A stretch of DNA of 64,000 bases from Erysipelotrichaceae bacterium (GTDB lineage Bacteria; Bacillota_I; Bacilli_A; RFN20; CAG-826), in contig SVBF01000018.1 of the NCBI GenBank assembly GCA_015058945.1, positions 124,001 to 188,000 on the forward strand, given 5' to 3'. A model generated the notes under the pieces. The model was not told where the DNA came from. It saw only the letters and a program-made list of their open reading frames with translations, and did no database searches. Numbering within the stretch: the first letter of the stretch is position 1; each line of letters starts with the position of its first letter. The translations under genes and the position numbers were made by a program. Positions 49,789 to 57,333 of the stretch are shown one piece after another.

Positions 49789-52284
49789 TTACTTATCCTC
49801 TTTGTGCTTCCTCTTGAGAGAGAAGGCGATGAGTCCTGCGCCAAGCAAGGCGGCGCCGAAGACGGTGGTTGTCACGATCGCCATGGTACGGCGATTGGAA
49901 TTCGATGTGGAGGAGCGGTTCACGATACCGACGTTCACCATATCGGTGAAACGGCTCATGAAGTCCACATAGCCATTCGGGTTCTCCGTGGACTTAGTGC
50001 CGTATTTATGGATGATGAAGTCATAACGGGCCACGGCCGCTTCGACGGCATTGCCGTTTTCGTTCGCACGGGCATCCATGAAGGCTTCTTGATCATCTTG
50101 GTCAAGTTCGTGGAAGAGATCCGCCAAGCGATCCCAGCGGCTGACGCTCGGGGCGGTCACACCACCATCGCAGGCGATGTTCAACAAGAAACGTTCACCG
50201 AAGCGCAACGCATCTTCGGAATAGGGGCTTGGGGCGACGGAGCTCTCTTCGGGAGCCTCGGAGGTCTCAGCGGGGACTTCAGAGGTCTCAGCGGGCACCT
50301 CGGAGGATTCCACGGGAGTTTCAGAGGACTCGACGGGAGCCTCAGAAGACTCGGCGGGCGCCTCGGAGGATTCCGCGGGAGTTTCGGAGGACTCGGCGGG
50401 AGTCTCGGAGCTCTGTTCGGGAGTCTCGCTCTTAACGTATTCGACCTTCACCGACTGGAGATAGGCGGCGCCGTCCACGGAACGAATGCCAAAGAACTTG
50501 GCGTCAAGCGGGAGGTTCACCTTTAACGAATTCTCGTTAAGGACCGCAAACGGAACGGCATTGGTCTCAAAGAGGTCCGCCGGAGAAGTGAAGGCAGTCT
50601 CGGAAGCATAGACCTGAACGGGCTTTTTGGCGTCATCTTGCGTATATTCGATGGTGATGGACTTAATGTATTCCCCAGTGGATGCCGTGTTGATGATGCC
50701 GGACTTTTTATCGCTGGTGCGAATCTGGATCTTGTTCTGAGTCGAGCTAGTCATGGCATTTGCCAAATACGCGGCTCCGGTATTGCTCGTGGCGGTGGCG
50801 TCGTTATAGCCGGAAGTGGCTTCTCCGAAATCAAAAGTCTCGAAGGCCAAGGTATCCGTGGCTAAGGACGAAGGCGCCTCCAAAACGGTGACGTTGAATT
50901 CCTTTTGTCCAACGACGTCATCGAAGGTGGCGCTGACGGTAACGGTCTGGGCGCCCGCGGTGGTCGGCTTGACCGGGTCGCAGGTGAAGGACGCGCTCGA
51001 AGTTACGGTAACCTCGCTCTCGTCGCTATAAATCGCTTTCGCGATGAGCTCACGGATGTCCCACTCCTCATTAACATATTGAGGAATGGTGATCGTGCCG
51101 CTGACTTCGACACTAGAGACGGTAGCGGCGCTGCTAACGCTGACCAAATTACCATATTTGCCGTAAGACGTCGTCGGGTACAAAGAAGTGTTGAACACGA
51201 CGGTATCGCCAATTTTAATCTTGGTCTGATCGGCGAAAACTACGTTGCCGGTCCCAACGTCATACATCTTAAAAAGCTCGACGGATTCTGTGCCATCGCC
51301 AATCGTCAACGTGGTGGTATAGCCACTGCCGGATGAGGCCCAAGTCAGCGCGGAAACGGTACCGGTAACATAGAGTTTTTCGGATCCGGCAGCCGGGCAG
51401 ATATCTTTGACGATAAGAATGTCGGAAGCCGTTAAAGGATCGGCTTCGGTTCCGAGGTGATCGGCAACCGCGATGTCGCAGGTGGAAGTGAAGTCCCCGT
51501 CGGTGGTGCGAACCGTGATCGTCGTGGTGCCCTTCTTAAGCGGGGTAACGACGCCATTTGCAACGGTCGCAACACTGGGATCGGATGATTCCCACGTGAT
51601 GGACTTATCCGCGGCGGTCTCAGGATAGACGGTCGCCGTCAAAGTGAGACCGGCGGTCGGATTAATAATTTTGAAATGAGTGTCTAAATCGACGCTGGAA
51701 ACCTTGCTATCGTCGACTTGGGAAAGCTTATAGATGGCAATGGGATTTTGACCGCTGGTGTAGCAGGCGATACGCGGACTGCCACTGTTATAGCGCATCG
51801 TGCGGGTGCTGTCCTTGACGTTGGCGACGGTTGGCACTTCTTCCTCGAAAGTGATGGTCCAGCGCGTCTCATCGGCACTGTCGCCTTCAAGCGAGTCGGT
51901 GATGTTAAGCGAATTGCCTGAATGCCAGAACAAATATTTGTCCGTTTCTTCATTAGCCGCCTTGAAACGATAAGATCCTCCATCGGCAGCCACAAGAACG
52001 AAAGGATATTCACCAGCAGGTTCCGATTCGAAGGCATCAGACGTAATCGCGCCATATTTAGTTGAGCCACCGCCGATTCCGGTGAGTTCCTTCTTATCCG
52101 GGGCGGCAAGGACGACGGTGTCACCGGCGGCAAGATCGCTGGCCTTCGTGACTTTGACGTACGAACTAACCACTGCAGCGTTAGCCCCTGCAAAGGTCGT
52201 GGTGGAAATCGCGTAACCAGCTGCGGCACCCACGCCTAAAGTAAGGGCGAAAGCGGCGATTCGCGCAGTCCATGTTTTCTTCAT
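49789..52284 (-). CDS. Large secreted wall or membrane-anchored protein with Ig-like domains
   Basis: 831 aa. Signal peptide 1-37. Residues about 40-195 are a module (YVKVTKASDLAAGDTVVLA to CYTSGQNPIAIYKL) that recurs twice in the protein at 61455. A BIG2-like domain (about 200-275), an OB-like region (about 285-385), another Ig-like domain (about 390-470) and a beta domain (about 480-640) follow. Residues about 645-700 are a run of ETPxESS/ETSEVP repeats. About 705-790 is a helical domain also found in the 61455 protein. The C-terminus is a membrane span and KRKHKEDK tail. Function probably adhesive or glycan binding. A cre-like site lies upstream. Confidence 0.85.
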   Translation of the reverse strand: MKKTWTARIAAFALTLGVGAAAGYAISTTTFAGANAAVVSSYVKVTKASDLAAGDTVVLAAPDKKELTGIGGGSTKYGAITSDAFESEPAGEYPFVLVAADGGSYRFKAANEETDKYLFWHSGNSLNITDSLEGDSADETRWTITFEEEVPTVANVKDSTRTMRYNSGSPRIACYTSGQNPIAIYKLSQVDDSKVSSVDLDTHFKIINPTAGLTLTATVYPETAADKSITWESSDPSVATVANGVVTPLKKGTTTITVRTTDGDFTSTCDIAVADHLGTEADPLTASDILIVKDICPAAGSEKLYVTGTVSALTWASSGSGYTTTLTIGDGTESVELFKMYDVGTGNVVFADQTKIKIGDTVVFNTSLYPTTSYGKYGNLVSVSSAATVSSVEVSGTITIPQYVNEEWDIRELIAKAIYSDESEVTVTSSASFTCDPVKPTTAGAQTVTVSATFDDVVGQKEFNVTVLEAPSSLATDTLAFETFDFGEATSGYNDATATSNTGAAYLANAMTSSTQNKIQIRTSDKKSGIINTASTGEYIKSITIEYTQDDAKKPVQVYASETAFTSPADLFETNAVPFAVLNENSLKVNLPLDAKFFGIRSVDGAAYLQSVKVEYVKSETPEQSSETPAESSETPAESSEAPAESSEAPVESSETPVESSEVPAETSEVPAETSEAPEESSVAPSPYSEDALRFGERFLLNIACDGGVTAPSVSRWDRLADLFHELDQDDQEAFMDARANENGNAVEAAVARYDFIIHKYGTKSTENPNGYVDFMSRFTDMVNVGIVNRSSTSNSNRRTMAIVTTTVFGAALLGAGLIAFSLKRKHKEDK

Positions 52285-52374
52285 ATTTATCCCTCCTATG
52301 AAGATGATGGAAACCCGCAGGAAGAGTAGAGCAAACGTCTTGCGCTCCTAAGTTGGGTTTCGTTTGAACACTTT

Positions 52375-52417
52375 ATTTTATCGCAAGCGCGGGCGAAGGG
52401 AACGGAAAGCGCTACCA
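52375..52417 (-). promoter_or_regulatory. Promoter and cre-like site of the 831-aa surface protein gene
   Basis: TAAAAT at 52380-52375 (minus strand) is a likely -10. A cre-like site (plus-strand GGAAAGCGCTACCA, 52404-52417) fits TGNAANCGNTNNCA at 13 of 14 positions and abuts the -35 region. Confidence 0.45.
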
Positions 52418-52472
52418 AAAGATAGAAACACCACCCATAATCGAAAGAATTATTTTTGAGACCTCATAGCAA

Positions 52473-52496
52473 AAAGCGACCCGTGAAGGCCGCTTT
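52473..52496 (-). terminator. Terminator of the 54662-52511 operon
   Basis: On the minus strand AAAGCGGCC (52496-52488) pairs with GGTCGCTTT (52481-52473), followed by TT and an A/T-rich stretch. Confidence 0.7.
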
Positions 52497-52510
52497 GGTT
52501 TGCCTTAGGA

Positions 52511-52879
52511 TTAGGCGTCTTTCTTCTCGTCGTCTTCCTTGCTCTCGACGACGGCGTTAGCCATCGCAAGGCGCTGCTGACGGCGCAAGGCGCGCTCGGT
52601 GTCGCGATCGCCTTCTTTGGCGAAGACGGTGAGGGCCACCACCGCGATGAACGCGGCGACGACGATGAGGATGATGCCCCAATAACGATAGCCGAGATGC
52701 GACCAGGCTTTGATCCAGCCGTTCTCGCTGGCGGCGATCCAGTTGTCCTCATATAGACCGGGGAAATGGTCGCCGACGATGCCGAAAACAAGCGAGGTCA
52801 ACCCGAGCACCCCGATAACGCCCGAAAGGACATACCAGAAGATTTCTTTGTTGGATAGTTTCTTGGCCTGCTTCGACAT
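52511..52879 (-). CDS. Small two-span membrane protein
   Basis: 122 aa with two hydrophobic spans (about 11-32 and 58-82), an acidic loop between them containing several Trp residues, and a charged C-terminal tail (RDTERALRRQQRLAMANAVVESKEDDEKKDA). Last gene of a three-gene operon, 12 bases after the 299-aa gene. Its layout (two spans and a charged coil tail) resembles the protein at 21114, but I see no clear sequence relation. Function unknown. Confidence 0.75.
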   Translation of the reverse strand: MSKQAKKLSNKEIFWYVLSGVIGVLGLTSLVFGIVGDHFPGLYEDNWIAASENGWIKAWSHLGYRYWGIILIVVAAFIAVVALTVFAKEGDRDTERALRRQQRLAMANAVVESKEDDEKKDA

Positions 52880-52891
52880 TGTTGTTACCTA

Positions 52892-53791
52892 TTAGGCCTT
52901 GGCCTCGGGCTTGACGTCTTCGGCGGTCGCGCCGGTTTCGGGCTTTTCGCCACGGGCGCGCTTCTCATCGTCGGCCTTCACCTGTTCGAGAAGGGCGTTG
53001 ATGATCGCGGGATAGACGGAGCGGAATTTGGCTTCGGCGTCGCGGACATAGAGGTTGATGGTCTCGACGGTCTCACGCATGACGTCGGGGAAGCGCTTGC
53101 CGGAAGGAAGGTCCCTGCGGCCGGTCATGTATTCGCAAAGGGCGACGACCTTGTCTTCCATGTTCTTGTAGACGGCGTCTGTAAGCCTGGCGTTGCCACG
53201 GACGAAGTTGATGTTCTGGATCATGCCGGAGATGTCCTGGCCGATGAAGCGGGAGGCCGGGGTCTCTTCGCCCTTGGCTTCGTTACGGGCTTTGTTGTAT
53301 TCGTCGAAGAAACGGTTGAGGTCCTGGACGAGGGTGAGGAAGGCGACGCCACGATACATGGCTTCTTCCGCGTTAGCGACTTCCTCGACCTGGGCGACGT
53401 CGACGTTTTTGGTCTTCGCGTCGCGGAGGATGCCGAGGATCATCGCGTTGACGTTCTCGTGGATGGGGAGGACGTGCTTATAGATCGCGGGATGTTGGGC
53501 GTGATCGACGCGCAAACCGTCCTCGGCGAGGTGGAGGATGGTGGAGTCTTCGCCGTAGACTTCGGCGTAGAAGTCACGGATGGCTTTCTCGAGCTTCTCT
53601 CCATTTTCGCCGGAGTTGTCGATAATGTTCTTTAACGGGGTGTGCTGATCGACCTCGACGAGGATCGAGCGCTTCTTCTCTTTGAAGAGGTTGGTGTCGT
53701 AGGTGTCCTTGCGGAGGCAATATTCCAAGGTGTCGCGAACTTGGACGGAATAATGGAGCAAGGTGGTGATGACGACGCTGGTCTGGTTCAT
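52892..53791 (-). CDS. Soluble helical protein, unknown function
   Basis: 299 aa, mostly helical and acidic, without signal peptide or span. It opens MNQTSVVITTLLHYSVQVRDTLEYCLRKD and ends in an acidic low-complexity tail (EKPETGATAEDVKPEAKA). No motif is recognised. A Shine-Dalgarno (AAGGAT) lies before the ATG, only four bases after the HAD gene, so it is co-transcribed with that gene and the small membrane protein. The operon's pairing of a helical soluble protein with a membrane protein resembles the 4158-1 operon in style only. Confidence 0.78.
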   Translation of the reverse strand: MNQTSVVITTLLHYSVQVRDTLEYCLRKDTYDTNLFKEKKRSILVEVDQHTPLKNIIDNSGENGEKLEKAIRDFYAEVYGEDSTILHLAEDGLRVDHAQHPAIYKHVLPIHENVNAMILGILRDAKTKNVDVAQVEEVANAEEAMYRGVAFLTLVQDLNRFFDEYNKARNEAKGEETPASRFIGQDISGMIQNINFVRGNARLTDAVYKNMEDKVVALCEYMTGRRDLPSGKRFPDVMRETVETINLYVRDAEAKFRSVYPAIINALLEQVKADDEKRARGEKPETGATAEDVKPEAKA

Positions 53792-53795
53792 GTTG

Positions 53796-54662
53796 TTATC
53801 CTTCTTTCTCGGATGGTGTGCTACCCACCGACGGGCATAGCACGGATCGTAAGTCGGAAACGCGGGAGATGACGTGGGAGGCTTTAGCCTTCACCGAGTC
53901 TTTCGCGTGATTCATGCAGTAGGAGGCGCCATGGTAGGCCTCGAACATGGGGATGTCGTTCCCGGAATCGCCGACAACTACGACATTATCGTGATTTATG
54001 CGCAGATAATCAAGATAAAAGGCAATTCCGGAGGCTTTTGAGCACCCCTTAGGGGTGATTTCGATGAATTGGTTGAGCCAAGTGAACTCGAAATCGGGGT
54101 AACGCTCGCTCCAGTCCTTGGTGAGTTTCTCGGCGAGCAACTGCTTCTTTTTGCTGATGCCGATGAGGATCATCATCTTGCGGACTTTGCCTTTGGAGAG
54201 CTCGCCGTAGAACTTTTGGTCCGAACGCACCCAAGGCTCGCGGTAAGCCCCCTGCACCGCCTCGTAGGCGAAATAGAGGAAGTTCGTGGTCTTGGACACT
54301 TTGGTCCGCGTCATGATCTGGGGGTTATCGTCCGTGGACATGAGGATGAGGCCAGGGCCATATTCCTTACGGATATAGGAGAGCAACTCCTTGGCCTTCT
54401 CCGGGTCGAAGACGCGGTCATAGACGATCTTGCCGTCGACGCTGATGATCGTGCCATCGAAGCCGATGTAGTCCAAAGGCAAGCCTAATTTCCTCTTAGT
54501 CTTCTCGAGGAACTGGCCCGAACGCGAAGAGACCATCGCGACCCTGCCCCCGACCGAAAGGAAATCGCGCAGCAAGGCGCGGTTTTTACGGTTCACCAAC
54601 TTGATCTGCCTTTTGGGGTAGAAGAGGGTTCCGTCTAGGTCGGTCGCAAGCACTTGGTACAT
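53796..54662 (-). CDS. Cof-type HAD phosphatase
   Basis: 288 aa. Motif I YQVLATDLDGTLF, motif II VAMVSSRSG, a large C2-type cap (about 85-190), lysine of motif III in TPKGCSKASGIAF and motif IV VVVGDSGNDIPMFE. This is the Cof/YbjI-YidA subfamily, cytosolic phosphatases for sugar phosphates and nucleotides such as FMN or pyridoxal phosphate. Substrate not identified. TATAAT at 54678-54673 (minus strand) lies ten bases before the ATG at 54662, leaving only a few bases of leader and no Shine-Dalgarno. First gene of a three-gene operon. Confidence 0.9.
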   Translation of the reverse strand: MYQVLATDLDGTLFYPKRQIKLVNRKNRALLRDFLSVGGRVAMVSSRSGQFLEKTKRKLGLPLDYIGFDGTIISVDGKIVYDRVFDPEKAKELLSYIRKEYGPGLILMSTDDNPQIMTRTKVSKTTNFLYFAYEAVQGAYREPWVRSDQKFYGELSKGKVRKMMILIGISKKKQLLAEKLTKDWSERYPDFEFTWLNQFIEITPKGCSKASGIAFYLDYLRINHDNVVVVGDSGNDIPMFEAYHGASYCMNHAKDSVKAKASHVISRVSDLRSVLCPSVGSTPSEKEG

Positions 54663-54798
54663 ACGTGTTGTGATTATACTCCCCCGCGCTTAGTTAGGTG
54701 TAGGCGAGGCGCATGAAAGTGGTCCCAAAGCGTTGCTTTTAGGTCATAGAGGCGATTTCTCGTGGACGGGAACGATTTCTCCTTTAGAGTATGGGTAT

Positions 54799-55800
54799 AT
54801 GAAAATCACGTTTCTCGGATCGGGCGCCTGGGCCACTGCCCTCGCCTATGACTTAGCTAAGGCGGGTCAGCACGACATTTGGATGTATGGCAATAACCCC
54901 GCGGAGATTGAGGACATCTCGTTACGCCACGCGAACTCCAAATACTTCCCGGACATCTCGTTGCCCGTTTGTATTAAAGCGACCCTAGACCCCAAGGAGG
55001 CATTAGCGAAAGCCGATGCTTTGGTCCTTGCGGTGCCTTCAAGCCAAATCAATAACATCGTCGCTTTGCTTAAAGATAACTGCGACACCAAACCCCTACT
55101 CATCAATGTCATCAAAGGCTTTGATCCCAAGACGGGGGTTGGGATCTCGACGTTGATCAAGCAAAGCTTCGACGAATCCTTTTCCCCTCGCGGCATCGTC
55201 TGCTTGGTGGGACCATCCTTTGCTTATGACGTCATCCATGACGATCTGACCGCCGTCTGCGCGGTAAGCGACGTCGAGGAGGACGCGAAAGAGGTCCAAC
55301 ATCTCTTCTCCTCCCCTTCTTTCCGCGTCTATGTGCAACGCGACGTTGTCGGTGCGGAAATCGGCGCGGGCATGAAGAACATCATCGCCATCGCTAGTGG
55401 CATCATGGAAGGCCTAGGTTATAAGGACAACACCCGCGCCGCCTTGATCACCCGTGGTTTGGCGGAGATGACGCGTTATGGCATGAAGCATGGGGCTAAG
55501 GCGGAGACGTTTTTAGGATTGACCGGCGTCGGTGACTTATGCCTTACGGCTTCGAGCCATCGTTCCCGTAATTACGAGTTCGGCATTCTCATCGGCAAAG
55601 ACGATTCGGCCGCGAATGCTTTGGCGAATAACCAAAAGACGGTCGAAGGCGTATACGCTGCAAAGACCATCCATGAGCAAGCATTAAAAGAAGGCATCTC
55701 CGTACCGATCGTAGACTCGGTATATGCCGTGCTCTATGAAGGCAAGAAACCATCAGATGAAGTCAAAGCTCTGATGGAACGTAGCCTGAAAGCGGAATAA
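54799..55800 (+). CDS. gpsA: NAD(P)H-dependent glycerol-3-phosphate dehydrogenase
   Basis: 333 aa from the ATG at 54799. The nucleotide site is FLGSGAWATALA (residues 4-15). The conserved blocks NVIKGFD, GPSFAYDV (the usual GPSxAxEV), the catalytic lysine region AEIGAGMKNIIAIASGI and TFLGLTGVGDLCLTASS...SRNYEFG are all present. The enzyme reduces dihydroxyacetone phosphate to sn-glycerol 3-phosphate for phospholipid synthesis. A longer frame (54733) is unlikely because TAGAGT at 54785-54790 lies eight bases before this start with no Shine-Dalgarno. Convergent with the antitoxin gene (one base between stops). Confidence 0.95.
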   Translation: MKITFLGSGAWATALAYDLAKAGQHDIWMYGNNPAEIEDISLRHANSKYFPDISLPVCIKATLDPKEALAKADALVLAVPSSQINNIVALLKDNCDTKPLLINVIKGFDPKTGVGISTLIKQSFDESFSPRGIVCLVGPSFAYDVIHDDLTAVCAVSDVEEDAKEVQHLFSSPSFRVYVQRDVVGAEIGAGMKNIIAIASGIMEGLGYKDNTRAALITRGLAEMTRYGMKHGAKAETFLGLTGVGDLCLTASSHRSRNYEFGILIGKDDSAANALANNQKTVEGVYAAKTIHEQALKEGISVPIVDSVYAVLYEGKKPSDEVKALMERSLKAE

Positions 55801-55801
55801 T

Positions 55802-56290
55802 CTAGCGGGATTTGCGCAGAAGTCGTTTATATTTCGGGCCAAGGACGCTCTTGGCGATTTCGTAGTCGCTGCGGACGGGATGGTTTTCCAAGTCGATTTC
55901 GCGCAGGCGTTCGACCGCGTTAGTGACCGAAAGGGTGTGAAAGGCATCATAGGTATCCAAAAACGTTTTCACAGGTAGACGCGAAAGGATCTGCCTTGAG
56001 GGGATTTTGGTACTGATGGCATAGGCGCGGGTGACATAGCCGATCCACTCCACCACCTCGAGCGGATAAACCTCGCCTCCCCGACTTTCGACGCTTGGAT
56101 AATCCTGGCGGATCTCTTCGATCGCCTGGGGAATGCTCGGGATAATGTCGTCGCCTTCGTCCAGGCAGCGCGCCAAATCGCTTTGGAGGAACCGCTGAAT
56201 CAAATAGGCAGAGCCGCAAGAAAACCGCTTTTGCAACGCGGCAAAGAGGTCGGCTTGGTAATCGCAGCGAAGGATCTCGTCTTCGTTCAT
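55802..56290 (-). CDS. Antitoxin candidate, DUF3791-like, of the second DUF3990-type pair
   Basis: 162 aa from the ATG at 56290, which overlaps the toxin stop by four bases (ATGA at 56290-56287). A longer frame upstream is the shadow of the toxin. The segment EVVEWIGYVTRAYAIS...LDTYDAFHTLSVTNAVERL aligns with residues about 80-135 of the antitoxin candidate at 17924, and the N-terminal LIQRFLQSDLARCLDEGD aligns with GLILSNDYFDFLERNE there. It has no HTH, unlike the other antitoxin; in this pair the HTH is on the toxin. Probably binds and neutralises the upstream protein. Confidence 0.72.
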   Translation of the reverse strand: MNEDEILRCDYQADLFAALQKRFSCGSAYLIQRFLQSDLARCLDEGDDIIPSIPQAIEEIRQDYPSVESRGGEVYPLEVVEWIGYVTRAYAISTKIPSRQILSRLPVKTFLDTYDAFHTLSVTNAVERLREIDLENHPVRSDYEIAKSVLGPKYKRLLRKSR

Positions 56291-57144
56291 CCTAGAATCT
56301 CCTCGATGTATCTGCCTTGGCGGCGCGCTTGTTTTAAGCAGAGGTCGGCTTTGTCTTTGCTGATGCGTTTCTTTTCGCTTCTGGCCTTGTTCAGGCCTTC
56401 GCGTTCGAGCGTGCAAAGAAAGAATCGCTCGACGCAATCGATCGCGGCGAGGGCCTTCTTCGTCCGATAGACATGCTGCTTGCCTAAATAGGAGGCAGAG
56501 AGGGCGAGCATCGCCTGGTCGTCCGTGATCTCGCCTAAAGTAAACCTGCTGATAATTCGGTACATTTGATTATCCGCGATCGGGGCGATGATAATGTCCG
56601 CACCTTCGACTTCGTGGATGATCCGATTGAGAACGGGGCAGGAGTCGTAGTCTCGAAGCTCGCCACGGTAATGGCCCACGAGGAGCATCCATTCAAGGGA
56701 AACGTCATACCGTTTGATGACTAAGTCGTCGGCGTCTTTTGTTTGGAACCCATAGACAAAGGGATAACGGTAAGAACATACATAGCTAGCGGCGGTCTCA
56801 TAGGACTCGGAGAGATAGAATCCAGGCCCGAGGTCATTCGCGTGGCGGGAATGATTCAAGTCGATGGGAAAATCGATTTCTTTTGGGGTTCCATGAAAGA
56901 GGATATTGCCAAACATGTCCGTGGCTAGTTGAGCCTTGATTTGGTTTAGACGAACAGGATGTGGGGGATAATTGTACGCAACGCAAAATAACTGGTCCAA
57001 GGTGGATAAATGGATATCCGTGTAGTCCTTAAGAAAACGACTCACCGTGCTCGGGGCGATGGATGCCGAGCGAGCGAAGTGGGATGCGCTCACCCCCATC
57101 GCTTGGGCCATGATGCTGAAGTCGTCATGGATATCGTATTTCAT
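56287..57144 (-). CDS. HTH-DUF3990-like fusion, toxin candidate
   Basis: 285 aa. Residues 1-60 form a helix-turn-helix (FSIMAQAMGVSASHFARSASIAPSTVSRFLKDY). From residue ~78 a DUF3990-like domain follows: FGNILFHGTPKEI, DLGPGFYLSESYETAASYV, DIIIAPIADNQMYR and KQHVYRTKKALAAI. This is the same family as the 17289 toxin but with a fused DNA-binding domain, so the toxin itself may repress the promoter. TAATAT at 57156-57151 lies exactly six bases before the ATG, a leaderless candidate. The antitoxin gene overlaps its end by four bases. Confidence 0.78.
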   Translation of the reverse strand: MKYDIHDDFSIMAQAMGVSASHFARSASIAPSTVSRFLKDYTDIHLSTLDQLFCVAYNYPPHPVRLNQIKAQLATDMFGNILFHGTPKEIDFPIDLNHSRHANDLGPGFYLSESYETAASYVCSYRYPFVYGFQTKDADDLVIKRYDVSLEWMLLVGHYRGELRDYDSCPVLNRIIHEVEGADIIIAPIADNQMYRIISRFTLGEITDDQAMLALSASYLGKQHVYRTKKALAAIDCVERFFLCTLEREGLNKARSEKKRISKDKADLCLKQARRQGRYIEEILG

Positions 57145-57291
57145 GCCATCATATTACTATAAATTTCACTTTGTTGCATTTTGTAAAAGTGAATTTGTTG
57201 TGAAATGGTCGGTTTTTTTCGAATTTGAGAATATGACAAAAATTGTTTGTCAAATTTTTTACAAGCAATTTTCGTGCGGTGCGAACAACTT

Positions 57292-57318
57292 AAAAAGCCC
57301 ATCCAGATTCGAATGGGC
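57292..57318 (-). terminator. Terminator of the convergent end of the minus-strand surface gene
   Basis: On the minus strand GCCCAT (57318-57313) pairs with ATGGGC (57302-57297), followed by TTTTT (57296-57292). Confidence 0.75.
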
Positions 57319-57333
57319 ATAGACACTCAACGG

